NCBI GenBank assembly: GCA_019636695.1
Contig: JAHBXD010000002.1
Span: 1-64,000, forward strand
Reading direction: 5' to 3'
Origin: Phycisphaeraceae bacterium
GTDB lineage: Bacteria; Planctomycetota; Phycisphaerae; Phycisphaerales; UBA1924
DNA length: 64,000 bases
Shown here: piece by piece, positions 23,844 through 33,055 of the stretch
How positions within the stretch are numbered: the first letter of the stretch is position 1
Layout of the letters: every line of letters starts with the position of its first letter
Program-made: the position numbers and the translations under genes
Notes under the pieces: generated by a model
Told to the model about the DNA's origin: nothing
Database searches by the model: none
The model's input: only the letters and a program-made list of their open reading frames with translations

Positions 23844-25667
23844 ATGGAGCCGACGCTCTGGCCATGCCGAGGCGTCGCCGAGCACGCGTACTGCCCCCGC
23901 CTGTTCTACTACATGACGGTCGAGGGCGTGTTCGTCCCCTCGGCCGACACGGAGCAGGGTGCCTCCGTACATCGCCGGGTCGACCGGCCGAGCGCGGCGC
24001 CCGAAGGCGATGCGGCTGCCAAGTCGAAGAAGCGCAAGACCGTCGAGAAGCTTGAAGCGGACGAGAGCGACCCGGATCGACCGCGCAGCGTGCGCTGCCT
24101 GGCCCTCACAAGCGAGCGCCTGGGCCTGACCGCGAAGCTGGACCTGGCGGAGATCGACGGCAACCGCGCCGTGCCCGTCGAGTACCGCAAGGGCAGGCCG
24201 AAGCGATCCGGCCAGATCGTCGAGCCGACGGACGAGATGATGGAGGAGCCCCGGCTGCTCCCGGGGCCGGAGCCGTGGCCGACCGACCGCGTGCAGCTCG
24301 GCCTCCAAGTGCTGCTGCTGGAGGAGGCCGGGTACACGGTGCCGGAGGCGTACCTGTACTACGCGGCCGAGCGGCTGAAACTCCGCGTCATCGTCGATGA
24401 CGCCTTGCGCAACGAGGCCCTGGCGGAACTCGAAGCGGCGAAGCGAGCGGCAGAGGGGCCGCGGCCGCCGCCCCTGATCAACGACCCGAAGTGCCCGCGT
24501 TGCTCGCTCCAGCCAATCTGCCTGCCCGACGAGGTCAACCACCAGCGGTTTACGGCGGCGACGGTCGAGGGCGAAGGGGTGAAGGCGGCTGCGGATGGCA
24601 AGCCCGCGCCAGCGCCGGATGAACTGACGCCGCGCAAACTCTGGCCGCCGCGCGACGACGGCATCCATGTCGTGCTCCAGCGCGAGGGCGTGCGCGTAGG
24701 CGTGCGCGGGAAGTCTGTTCGGGTCACCGATAAAGACGGCGGGGTCGTCCGCGACCTGCCCCTGACGAGCATCGAGTCGCTCGCGGTGGTTGGAGGTGTG
24801 CAGGTCTCGACGCAGGCGCTGACGGTCTTTGCCGATCACGAAGTGCCCGTGGCCTACCTCACCGCCGCGGGGCGGCTGGTGGCGATGATGGACCCGATGG
24901 GACCGACCAGCGCGGCCGTCCGCGCGGCCCAGATCCGCACACTCGATCGCCCTGACAAGGCGCTCGAGCTGGCGCGGGCCGTGACCGTTGCCAAGATCAC
25001 CAACCAGCGCACGCTGCTGATGCGCAACCACGCCGACCTGCCGACGCGGGTCGCCCGCGACCTGCTCGGCTGCATCAACGCGGCGCAGCAGGCCGCAACG
25101 ATGGACGAGCTGCGCGGGCACGAGGGCAACGCTGCCGCGATCTACTTCGCGCACTTCAAGGGGATGTTCAAGGCCGGCGTAGAGGAGATCGGTGCACGGT
25201 TCGACGCCAACGGGCGCCAGCGCCGGCCTCCGCCGGACCCGATCAACGCCGTGCTCTCCTTCGGGTACTCGATGCTGACCAACGAGTGCGTGGCGGCGCT
25301 GCGCCTGGCGAGCCTGGAGCCGACGCTCGGGGCGCTGCACGCGACGCGTCCGGGCCGGCCGGCGCTGGCGCTGGACCTCGTGGAGCCGTTCCGCCCTCTC
25401 ATCGCGGACTCGGTCGCCGTCTCGGCGTTCAACCGCGGCGAGCTGACCGAGGGCCACTTCCTCGACACTGCGGCCGGGTGCGCGTTGACGGACTATGGGC
25501 GCAAGGGCTTCTTCTCCGCCTACGGACGGCGGATGGACACGGAGGTCACGCACCCCGTCTTCGAGTACCGGCTCTCGTACCGCCGCATGCTCATGCTGCA
25601 CGCCCGGCTGATCGCGGCGTGGCTGCTCGGCGAGGTGCCGACGCTGGCGTTCTTGACGACCCGCTGA
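23844..25667 (+). CDS. cas4-cas1: Cas4-Cas1 fusion, type I-G CRISPR adaptation protein
   Basis: A 607-residue fusion. The Cas4 part (1 to about 230) has the first iron-sulfur Cys in EHAYCPRLFYY, the nuclease strand AVPVEYRKGR and the Cys cluster CPRCSLQPIC. The Cas1 part (about 265-607) opens VLQREGVRVGVRGKSVRVTD and holds catalytic Glu in RGHEGNAAAIYF, His in GALHATRPGRPAL and Glu in LALDLVEPFRPLIAD. The fusion is the form known for type I-G (formerly I-U) systems. It trims and integrates new spacers with Cas2. ATG at 23844 begins the conserved sequence. Confidence 0.93.
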   Translation: MEPTLWPCRGVAEHAYCPRLFYYMTVEGVFVPSADTEQGASVHRRVDRPSAAPEGDAAAKSKKRKTVEKLEADESDPDRPRSVRCLALTSERLGLTAKLDLAEIDGNRAVPVEYRKGRPKRSGQIVEPTDEMMEEPRLLPGPEPWPTDRVQLGLQVLLLEEAGYTVPEAYLYYAAERLKLRVIVDDALRNEALAELEAAKRAAEGPRPPPLINDPKCPRCSLQPICLPDEVNHQRFTAATVEGEGVKAAADGKPAPAPDELTPRKLWPPRDDGIHVVLQREGVRVGVRGKSVRVTDKDGGVVRDLPLTSIESLAVVGGVQVSTQALTVFADHEVPVAYLTAAGRLVAMMDPMGPTSAAVRAAQIRTLDRPDKALELARAVTVAKITNQRTLLMRNHADLPTRVARDLLGCINAAQQAATMDELRGHEGNAAAIYFAHFKGMFKAGVEEIGARFDANGRQRRPPPDPINAVLSFGYSMLTNECVAALRLASLEPTLGALHATRPGRPALALDLVEPFRPLIADSVAVSAFNRGELTEGHFLDTAAGCALTDYGRKGFFSAYGRRMDTEVTHPVFEYRLSYRRMLMLHARLIAAWLLGEVPTLAFLTTR

Positions 25668-25678
25668 CGGGAGGCCCC

Positions 25679-25969
25679 ATGCGCCGCTGCTACCTGGTCT
25701 GCTACGACATCCGCGACGACAAGCGCCTCCGCCGCGTCCACAAGCTCATGAAGGCCTACGGCGAGGCATGGCAGTACTCGGTCTTCTACTGCACGCTCAA
25801 GGCCATCGACCGCGTGCGCCTCGAGGCGGCCCTGCGCGAGACGGTGAACCTCAAGGAGGACCAGGTCCTGATCGTGGACCTGGGCTCCAACGAGGAGGCC
25901 GCCCGCGAGTCGGCCACCGTCCTCGGCCCCGCCCTGCCCGAGGCCGAGAGCGGGGTGGTGGTAATCTGA
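25679..25969 (+). CDS. cas2: CRISPR-associated endonuclease Cas2
   Basis: A 96-residue protein starting MRRCYLVCYDIRDDKRLRRV, the usual ferredoxin-fold Cas2 opening with the Asp of the metal site, and SVFYCTLKAIDRVRLEAAL. Cas2 dimers bridge Cas1 dimers to capture and integrate spacers. It starts 11 bp after the Cas4-Cas1 stop, with GGAGG before the ATG. Confidence 0.95.
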   Translation: MRRCYLVCYDIRDDKRLRRVHKLMKAYGEAWQYSVFYCTLKAIDRVRLEAALRETVNLKEDQVLIVDLGSNEEAARESATVLGPALPEAESGVVVI

Positions 25970-25994
25970 CGCTTACCAAGCCGGGCCTGGCACC

Positions 25995-26104
25995 CTGACA
26001 GGACCCTGCCTCGGGTATACTCCTCCACCTCCGGACCCACGCTGACGGGGGTCCGGTATGGTGTTGGTCCGCTGACCAACCGGCCCGCTGCTCTCCGGCG
26101 GGCC
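25995..26104 (+). promoter_or_regulatory. possible promoter and three tandem hairpins between cas2 and cas3
   Basis: CTGACA (25995-26000) and TATACT (26016-26021), 15 bp apart, resemble a sigma-70 promoter with a slightly short spacer. Downstream are three consecutive perfect hairpins: CCGGACCC/GGGTCCGG (26031-26056, 8 bp), GTTGGTC/GACCAAC (26063-26080, 7 bp with a CGCT loop) and GGCCCGC/GCGGGCC (26082-26104, 7 bp). They would form the leader of a cas3 transcript. None ends in a T-run. Confidence 0.45.
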
Positions 26105-26134
26105 GATCGATCTCGGTAGTGGGTGGACGTTGCG

Positions 26135-28897
26135 ATGTCGCCACGCGAAGAAGAGCCAGGAGTGGACTTTGCGCTTGACTTCGCGGCGCTGACGGGCCAT
26201 ACGCCGTTCCCGTGGCAGGCCGCGCTCTTTCACGACTTCCTCTCCCGGGGAATCGTTCCGCGGTCGTGCACCATCCCAACGGGCCTTGGAAAGACCGCCG
26301 TGCTCGCGGTTTGGCTTATTGCTCTAGCCCGGCGCGCGACAGTCCCGCGTCGTCTCGTGTACATCGTCAACCGCCGGACGGTCGTGGATCAGACGACGCG
26401 CGAGGCCGAGAAGCTGAAGGGCAACGCGGGCAGAATCGGGATCTCCGACCTCGCCATCAGCACACTGCGCGGTCAATACGCCGACAACCGAGAGTGGTCG
26501 GCCGACCCTTCACGCCCCGCGATAATCTGCGGCACCGTGGACATGATCGGCTCGCGCTTGCTGTTTTCTGGATACGGCGTGGGATTCAAGGCCAGGCCGC
26601 TGCACGCGGGCTTCCTGGGGCAGGATGTGCTGCTCGTCCACGACGAAGCGCACCTCGAGCCCGCGTTCCAGCGGCTGATCGACAGAATCGTCTGTGAGCA
26701 GAGCGGGGGCCGTTGCGATGTCAACCACCATCATTGCACCATCGCCGTGAGTGGCCCCACCGATTTCCGCCCACTCCGCGTCATGCAGCTGACGGCAACG
26801 GAGCGTGCCAGCAACGGTGAAGGGCAGGGTACCAGCGGGCTAACGAGAGATGAGAAGAACCCACCCGAGACGCTCCCAGACCAGCCGACCGAGCCGATTC
26901 ATCATGTGTGGCGGCGGCTCAAGGCCGTCAAGGGGCTCGAGCTGCACGAAGTTGCCGATGACAAGGCCGTCGCAGACAGCATCGCCAGACTCGCGCTGAA
27001 GCACAAAGACTCGGGCGGAGCCGTGCTCGTGTTTGTTCGCCGGCTCAAAGACGTGGACACCATCTGCACGAAACTCAAGAAGGCGGTCGGCAACGATCAA
27101 ATTGAACGGCTTACAGGCACGATGCGGGGCCTGGAGCGAGACCATATGGCGGACCCGCGCCGCGACGGAGCGTCTCGCGTGTTCGCGCGATTCCTCAGGG
27201 CACCGTCTGCCGATGCGCCCGAAAGCGAGCGCTGGCGGGTGGAGCCGATGCCCGGCACCGTCTATCTCGTCTGCACCTCCGCCGGTGAGGTGGGCGTTGA
27301 CATCTCCGCCGATCACATGATCTGCGACCTCTCCCCGCTCGAGAGCATGGCGCAGCGGCTCGGCCGGCTGAATCGCTATGGCGATCGCGGCGACACGCGT
27401 GTCGCCGTCGTGTATCCCGAGAAGCTCGACGAGAAGGATCCACTGACATTGGCCCGGCGGGCCACACTGAACCTGCTGCGCAAGCTCCCCGAAATGGGCA
27501 GGACCGAGGATGACAAACCCATCTACGACGCCAGCCCGAAATCTTTGGGCGATCTCATGGCGGGACTGTCCGACAAGGAGCGGATGGACGCGTTCAGCCC
27601 CGAGCCGACCATCCTGCCCGCCACGGACATCCTCTTCGACGCGTGGGCGTTGACCAGTATTCGGGCAAGGCTGCCGGGGCGGCCTCATGTGGAGCCGTAC
27701 CTGCATGGCCTTCGCGACTGGGAGCCGCCGGAGACACACGTGGCATGGCGCGAGGAAGTCGAGCGAATCACCGGCGATCTGCTGACGCGGCACCCCTCGC
27801 AGGACTTGCTCGATGATTACCCGCTCAAGCCGCACGAACTGCTCCGCGACTGCTCCGATCGGGTGCTGGAACACCTGCAAACGCTGGCGCGCGAGCACCC
27901 GGATGCGCCAGCCTGGCTCGTGGATGACGATGGCCGGGTCATGGTGCATGCGCTGAGCCAGATCGCCGACCCGGGGCTGACAAAGGGCAAGGGAAAGAAC
28001 TCTCTCATCGAACGCATCGCGGGATGCACCGTCGCCCTGCCGCCTTCGATGGGCGGCCTCTCGGAGGGCGTGCTCGACGGCCAGGCCCAGCCACCCGAGA
28101 ACGGCACGCTCGATGTGGCCGATGAGCTGCGTGATCCCGCCGACCCTTCCCGCCCGCTCCGCGTTCGGGTGCGGTCGGACGATCCGGAGTACGACCAGAA
28201 GACCTCTGGCATGCGCCCGATCCGGTCCATCGAACTTGGCGACGAGTCCGACGAAACCGGGGTCACCTGGGACTGGTTCGTGCGAGCACCGGAGGGTACG
28301 CGGACCGCGCCCAGGCCTGTGCTCTGGTGCACCCATGTGGACGACGTTGAGTCGCGGCTGCGCGACATCGTCGGTCGTCTGGATCTCGGTGAGGATCTGA
28401 CCAATGCCCTGACCATCGCCGCTCGTCTCCACGACCACGGCAAGCGGCGTGAGCAGTTCCAGGCCGGTGCGCTCGGCAACCGGAGGTACCCTGAGGTGGT
28501 CTGGGCCAAGGGCGGCCGTCGCGCGGCTCGCCTTCCGGAGGTCTACCGCCACGAGTTTGGCTCGCTCATCGATGCCGAGGACGATGCCGAGTTCAAGAAC
28601 CTCAGCCCCGACCTGCGCGACCTCGTCCTGCACATCATCGCCGCCCATCACGGCCGGGCGCGCCCCCATTTCACACCGGAAGAGGCTCTCGACCCCGACC
28701 ACGGCGAGGCGGTCACGCTGCCGAGGGTGTGGGAGACGCCGCGGCGCTTCGCCTGGCTCCAACGTCGCTACGGCCGATGGGGCCTGGCGTACCTGGAGTC
28801 AATCCTCCGAGCCGCCGACTGGGCGGCCAGCGCGGAGCCCTCGGCATTCGTGGAGCAGCACGGCCCAAGCAGGGTGCCTGCGGAGGCGGCGTCATGA
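26135..28897 (+). CDS. cas3: Cas3 helicase-nuclease, helicase-HD order (type I-G)
   Basis: A 920-residue protein from the ATG at 26135; a GTG at 26123 is equally in frame. Helicase comes first: Walker A TGLGKT (Lys53), DEAH box at 170-173, motif VI AQRLGRLNRYGD. The HD nuclease is C-terminal: HDHGK at 766-770, YRHEFGSLIDAED, and HIIAAHHGRARP. This inverted domain order is typical of type I-G Cas3. It is recruited by the crRNA complex to unwind and degrade target DNA. Its stop overlaps the csb3 start by 4 bp. Confidence 0.92.
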   Translation: MSPREEEPGVDFALDFAALTGHTPFPWQAALFHDFLSRGIVPRSCTIPTGLGKTAVLAVWLIALARRATVPRRLVYIVNRRTVVDQTTREAEKLKGNAGRIGISDLAISTLRGQYADNREWSADPSRPAIICGTVDMIGSRLLFSGYGVGFKARPLHAGFLGQDVLLVHDEAHLEPAFQRLIDRIVCEQSGGRCDVNHHHCTIAVSGPTDFRPLRVMQLTATERASNGEGQGTSGLTRDEKNPPETLPDQPTEPIHHVWRRLKAVKGLELHEVADDKAVADSIARLALKHKDSGGAVLVFVRRLKDVDTICTKLKKAVGNDQIERLTGTMRGLERDHMADPRRDGASRVFARFLRAPSADAPESERWRVEPMPGTVYLVCTSAGEVGVDISADHMICDLSPLESMAQRLGRLNRYGDRGDTRVAVVYPEKLDEKDPLTLARRATLNLLRKLPEMGRTEDDKPIYDASPKSLGDLMAGLSDKERMDAFSPEPTILPATDILFDAWALTSIRARLPGRPHVEPYLHGLRDWEPPETHVAWREEVERITGDLLTRHPSQDLLDDYPLKPHELLRDCSDRVLEHLQTLAREHPDAPAWLVDDDGRVMVHALSQIADPGLTKGKGKNSLIERIAGCTVALPPSMGGLSEGVLDGQAQPPENGTLDVADELRDPADPSRPLRVRVRSDDPEYDQKTSGMRPIRSIELGDESDETGVTWDWFVRAPEGTRTAPRPVLWCTHVDDVESRLRDIVGRLDLGEDLTNALTIAARLHDHGKRREQFQAGALGNRRYPEVVWAKGGRRAARLPEVYRHEFGSLIDAEDDAEFKNLSPDLRDLVLHIIAAHHGRARPHFTPEEALDPDHGEAVTLPRVWETPRRFAWLQRRYGRWGLAYLESILRAADWAASAEPSAFVEQHGPSRVPAEAAS

Positions 28898-29721
28898 CCA
28901 ACCTCGCCGCCGCGCCCGACCCCAGGATCACAATCACGGTGGACGTGACCAATCCTGGTCAGTTCTTCGCCTGCTGCGGGTTGCTGGAACTGGCCGACCG
29001 CTTGTGGCCGAGGGCGGAGGTCGCAGGCTGGTTCTCAGCACCCCGCTATGAGCGGTCCCGCTTCTGTATCTCTGCCGGCATATCCATCAGCACCAGCGAG
29101 ATCGTGACGGCAGCCTTGAACTGCAAGCGGACGGCGGTTGACCCCTACCGGCCGATCACCGACGCGAGCGGAAAGCCCGTCAAGGACGCGAAGAAGACGA
29201 TGCCCGTCCTGCTCGGCGAGCCGCTATCTCTGCGGCTGAACTGGTGGCTGGATGAACCTGCGGGGAGGCAGACCGAGCTCAAGATGTGGGGCGCGCACCA
29301 AACGTCATCGGGGCTTATCAACGACATGGCGAAGGCAGTCAACCCCTCAACCATCAACGATTCCACGGCGCTCGGCTCTCCTGTGGGGATGACCGGCCGC
29401 ATCGGTCTTGACACGCGGAGCAGTTGGAACACGCTCGACGAAGGGTTTTCGCCCAACGATCAAAAGCTCCCAGTGGACACGTACCCCGCGACAGAACTAC
29501 TCGCCGCCATCGGCCTGGAGACGTTCAGACCAGCCGCGAACGGCGACGTATACGTGTACGCCACTTGGTCATCGCCATTGCCAGTAGTTGTCGCTCGCAC
29601 GGTCGCGTCAGGACGCGTTGCGCTGCAAGGCATCGCTCGTTACGGATTCCAGATCGCGTCGCGTGGAAAGTTCAAGTTTCTCACCGAGGCCTCATTGCTC
29701 GAAAGGAGCGGTAATGGCTGA
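28894..29721 (+). CDS. csb3: Csb3, type I-G effector subunit
   Basis: A 275-residue protein with the Csb3 hallmark NPGQFFACCGLLELADRLWP near residue 20 and WFSAP soon after. Csb3 (also counted as a Cas8-type protein of I-U/I-G) lies between cas3 and csb1 in known loci, as here. It probably helps recognise the target. It shares 4 bp with cas3 and 8 bp with csb1, so the operon is tightly coupled. Confidence 0.85.
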   Translation: MTNLAAAPDPRITITVDVTNPGQFFACCGLLELADRLWPRAEVAGWFSAPRYERSRFCISAGISISTSEIVTAALNCKRTAVDPYRPITDASGKPVKDAKKTMPVLLGEPLSLRLNWWLDEPAGRQTELKMWGAHQTSSGLINDMAKAVNPSTINDSTALGSPVGMTGRIGLDTRSSWNTLDEGFSPNDQKLPVDTYPATELLAAIGLETFRPAANGDVYVYATWSSPLPVVVARTVASGRVALQGIARYGFQIASRGKFKFLTEASLLERSGNG

Positions 29722-31306
29722 TGTCAACATCGGGGACCTCTTGAAGGCGGCTGGCCCGGTGGCCATCATCATCAAGCAGCCCCTGGCGCCGGTTGACGAG
29801 GACGATCGCGTCATCTTTCCTCCAACCTACCCGATCTCCAAGTGGAATGGTCGCGTCCACACCATCCGTGACGGCGATTACCGCGTTACCGTCGAGTTGC
29901 CGACGGGGGCCAAGGACGACAAGGACACGAACCGGGACAACCAGAAGCCCGGATACCAGATCGACCGTTTCCCGGACGGCAGCAACATCTGCGAGATCGA
30001 CAGCCCCCAGTCGCAGAGCAACCGCATCGAACCGAAGTTCAAAACGATTGCGGATGGGAACCTCGTGCCGCAGGTCGAGATCCAGGTGGGTAGCGAAAGG
30101 GTGAACCTGCTCGATGTCGGCCACCGGGCTGGCGACGCAATTGTGCGCATGTCCTCCTTGGCCGCCGACATCCACGATGCGTTCACGGAAGCCAGGTCGC
30201 GCGATTTCTTCAAACTGGCGACCATTGCTCCGACTTCGCTGGTCTTTGGTGTCTGGGATTCCCGGTCAACCTACGTCAAGCAGCAGCGCATACTCAAGGC
30301 GCACATCCGGGCCACGAACGTGCGCGAGGTGTCGAGGTCTGCCCAGTACACGCCTGCGGCGGCCTACGTCAACGTCAGCGCGATCGGGGAGGAGGCGGAG
30401 AAGAAGGAGCGCGGCCCGTCAGGCGAAGAGAGCAACCTCTCGCAGGAGGGCATGGTCCACGCGCTGAGCACACAGACCGCCGGGGGAGTGCTGCTGACCG
30501 AAGCGAGTCGGTTGGTGCGGACCGTGACCATCAATCTCGATGCGATCAGGGCACTCCGCGGGACAGCACCGGCGGATGGGCAGGATGGGGAGCGCCAAGA
30601 TGCGACTCGCGAGTTGCAGGAGTACATTCTCGGCCTGGCCCTCGTTGCGGCGCTGTCCGAACCCGATCTGAATCTCCGCGAGGGATGCCTGCTCAAGTAT
30701 CACGACAGCGAAGCACCCTCTGCAAAAACCGTCTACAGGACAAAGTCCAGCACGGATCTCGGAATCGGCGACAAGGAGGCGCTTAGGTTCGCCCGGAGTG
30801 CCACGATCGCGTTCTTCAAACGCGCCGGTGTCAAGGACGGTTCGCCCATTGATCGCAAGAATGCGGTCTTCGAGAGAGGCGTCGCCGAGAAGTTCCTTGG
30901 CTATTCGCAGGGGGACCGCGACAAGATCAGGAAACTGGGACCGATCACGGCGACTACGCTCGCTCGATTCGACGCGCAGGGCAAGGATCCGTTCAAGGGA
31001 GTGACTGACGCGCTGAAGGGGGTCAAGGAGACAATCGGGAGAAGGCCGAAGGGGAAGAACGCTTCACCAGTCCAACACGTTGAGGCGTTCAACAGCGTTG
31101 TGCAACTGCTGGAAAGTCTCGGCTCGGATGGCACCCTTCCTGAGGGCGCGGCAGATCTCGCTCGCGAGCTCATCGGCATCGCCAAGCAGCACGATGATTC
31201 CCATTCGGCATTCAAGCAAATCGAGGACAAGATCAAGGATTACAAGAAGGCGCGGAAGGAGGGTGCTCGAGGAGGAGATGGCGCCGGGACAGAGGCTTCA
31301 GAGTGA
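29714..31306 (+). CDS. csb1: Csb1, Cas7-family crRNA-binding backbone protein
   Basis: A 530-residue protein of the GSU0053/Csb1 family. It opens with a LKAAGPVAIIIKQPLAPVDE strand and has VFPPTYP-like and QIDRFPDGSNICEIDSPQSQ segments, then EIQVGSERVNLLDVGHRAGD, then SLVFGVWDSRSTYVKQQRIL, as in Cas7u. Several copies should coat the crRNA spacer. The last 140 residues or so (from about AIAFFKRAGVKDG) are helical and charged and look like an added domain. ATG has GGAGCG upstream. Confidence 0.88.
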   Translation: MADVNIGDLLKAAGPVAIIIKQPLAPVDEDDRVIFPPTYPISKWNGRVHTIRDGDYRVTVELPTGAKDDKDTNRDNQKPGYQIDRFPDGSNICEIDSPQSQSNRIEPKFKTIADGNLVPQVEIQVGSERVNLLDVGHRAGDAIVRMSSLAADIHDAFTEARSRDFFKLATIAPTSLVFGVWDSRSTYVKQQRILKAHIRATNVREVSRSAQYTPAAAYVNVSAIGEEAEKKERGPSGEESNLSQEGMVHALSTQTAGGVLLTEASRLVRTVTINLDAIRALRGTAPADGQDGERQDATRELQEYILGLALVAALSEPDLNLREGCLLKYHDSEAPSAKTVYRTKSSTDLGIGDKEALRFARSATIAFFKRAGVKDGSPIDRKNAVFERGVAEKFLGYSQGDRDKIRKLGPITATTLARFDAQGKDPFKGVTDALKGVKETIGRRPKGKNASPVQHVEAFNSVVQLLESLGSDGTLPEGAADLARELIGIAKQHDDSHSAFKQIEDKIKDYKKARKEGARGGDGAGTEASE

Positions 31307-32826
31307 CCGTTCTCCTCGTGACAGTCCGCTTCCTGGACGATCGCTACCACGGCCTGCTGGCGCGCGGGGGGCCGCCGGAGTGGCCGCCATCGCCGTTCCG
31401 GCTATTCTGCGCGCTCGTGGCGGGCGTCGCGAGACGCGGGGAACTGGATGCCGCGCCGGGGCGAGCGCTTTCGTGGCTCCAATCGCTTCAGCCTCCAGTC
31501 ATCGTCGCGCCCAAATCCCGAACGGGCCGAGTGATCACACGCTTCGTTCCCAACAACGACGGCGACGAGAAGCCCGACCGCCAGGAGCGCCTCACAGGCA
31601 AGCCCACGATCCCGACGCTGATGCGGTTCGGTGCCGATGCGAAGCCGGAAGTTCACTATCTGTGGGACATCCACGATCAACCGGAGGTTCCCTTCGCGGG
31701 GCTGTGCGAGGCGGCGCGCAGCCTGACCACGCTCGGCTGGGGCATCGACATGGCCTTCGCCGACGCCCGTCTGATCGATCATGCCAAGGCTGAATCACTT
31801 GGGGGCGTGCGTTGGCTTCCCAAGCCGGGCGTGTGGCGGAATGCTGGCATGCTCCGCGTCCCCGCGGTTGATTGCGAGCATGGGGAGTGCACGCTGAGCA
31901 ATCTGCGCCACTGCCACCAGACTGCGGTGAACCGCATCGAGCACGGCCAGCCCCTGCACAGTGTCGAGGAGCCGCGCGTCTTCGACCGGGTGTTCTACGC
32001 CAGTTCGGAGCGGCCCATCTCCCGCCCCTACCGCCTTTTCGAGCTCCGGACCTCCGACGGCGAGCGCTACCGCCATCCGCCGTCACGCCTCATGCACCTC
32101 GCGGGCATGGTCCGGCACCTGGCTATCGAGCAGATGAAGCGGTTCCCATCCTCCTTGGTGGCGGACGGCTTCGATGATCACGACGACTGGGTTCAGAGGT
32201 ATATCGCGGGGCACGCGCGCAACGACGGCACGCCGCACAGACAGCTTTCCTACCTTCCCCTTCCTTCGATCGGCCACGAGCATACAGACCCGGGCGTCCG
32301 GCGGGTCATGATCGCCGGGCCGGTGGGCGACGATGTCCTTCTCGCCTACGTCGCCCGCCGTCTGGCCGGCCAGACGCTCCGGCCCCGGCAGGGGAACGAG
32401 TTCGACGGGCGCGAGCCGCCCATGCTCGTTCCCATCCCGTGTTCGGGTGACGGCGTCACGCGCTGCTACACCGAGCCCTCGGACGAGTGGCACTCCTTCA
32501 CGCCTGTGGTCCTCCCCGGGCACGACGACCACAAGATGGGCAAGCGCCGGGCCCTCATCGAACGCACCCTCGCGCAGTCGGGCGTCGACCATCCCTGCGA
32601 GTTCGAGTGGTCCCCGATCTCGCGCTTTCCGAAGGCATACTCCGCATACAAGTACGACCGCGCCAAGCGGCCCGTGGGCTTCCTCCGTCCCGCTCATCTG
32701 CTCAGTCAAACGGCCGTGCACCTGACCATCCGTTTCAATGACGGCCTGCTCGTGCCCGGACCGCTGGCCATCGGGGCCGGGCGCCATTGCGGGTTGGGCC
32801 TGTTCGCAGTAGACTCGGCGGCGTGA
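31303..32826 (+). CDS. csb2: Csb2, Cas5-Cas6 fusion, type I-G signature protein
   Basis: A 507-residue protein of the GSU0054/Csb2 family, the signature of type I-G. It starts VLLVTVRFLDDRYHGLLARG with PEWPPSPFRLFCALVAG, a Cas5-like RRM fold. The C-terminal part is Cas6-like (WSPISRFPKAYSAYKYDRAK, then HLTIRFNDGLLVPGPLAIGA, then GRHCGLGLF, a Gly-rich loop). It should cut the palindromic repeat RNA and stay on the crRNA 5' handle. GTGA overlap with csb1. Confidence 0.9.
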   Translation: MTVLLVTVRFLDDRYHGLLARGGPPEWPPSPFRLFCALVAGVARRGELDAAPGRALSWLQSLQPPVIVAPKSRTGRVITRFVPNNDGDEKPDRQERLTGKPTIPTLMRFGADAKPEVHYLWDIHDQPEVPFAGLCEAARSLTTLGWGIDMAFADARLIDHAKAESLGGVRWLPKPGVWRNAGMLRVPAVDCEHGECTLSNLRHCHQTAVNRIEHGQPLHSVEEPRVFDRVFYASSERPISRPYRLFELRTSDGERYRHPPSRLMHLAGMVRHLAIEQMKRFPSSLVADGFDDHDDWVQRYIAGHARNDGTPHRQLSYLPLPSIGHEHTDPGVRRVMIAGPVGDDVLLAYVARRLAGQTLRPRQGNEFDGREPPMLVPIPCSGDGVTRCYTEPSDEWHSFTPVVLPGHDDHKMGKRRALIERTLAQSGVDHPCEFEWSPISRFPKAYSAYKYDRAKRPVGFLRPAHLLSQTAVHLTIRFNDGLLVPGPLAIGAGRHCGLGLFAVDSAA

Positions 32827-33055
32827 ACGGTCCCCGCGACATGCCGCGGCTCTTTGGCAACTACAGAATCTCCGCCGCGAGTGCGCCGGTGGTGGAGGGG
32901 GGGCCTGGGCACGCTCGCGGCCGGCAAACACGGCTGGATTCCGAGGCTCTTGGCGTCCTGCATGATGCCGTGCCGCCCCCACACGGTCTGCAATCCGGTC
33001 ACGCTCGCCCGAGCCCTCGGAAGCGCCTTGAATTGCAGGCTTTGCGAGGGCGGCA
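32827..33055 (+). promoter_or_regulatory. CRISPR leader region
   Basis: The 229 bp between csb2 and the first repeat hold no convincing gene and should contain the array promoter and the integration signals. The stretch is GC-rich, not AT-rich as many leaders are, and I see no clear -10/-35 pair. Its place at the leader end fits the degenerate repeat lying near the other end. Confidence 0.55.
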
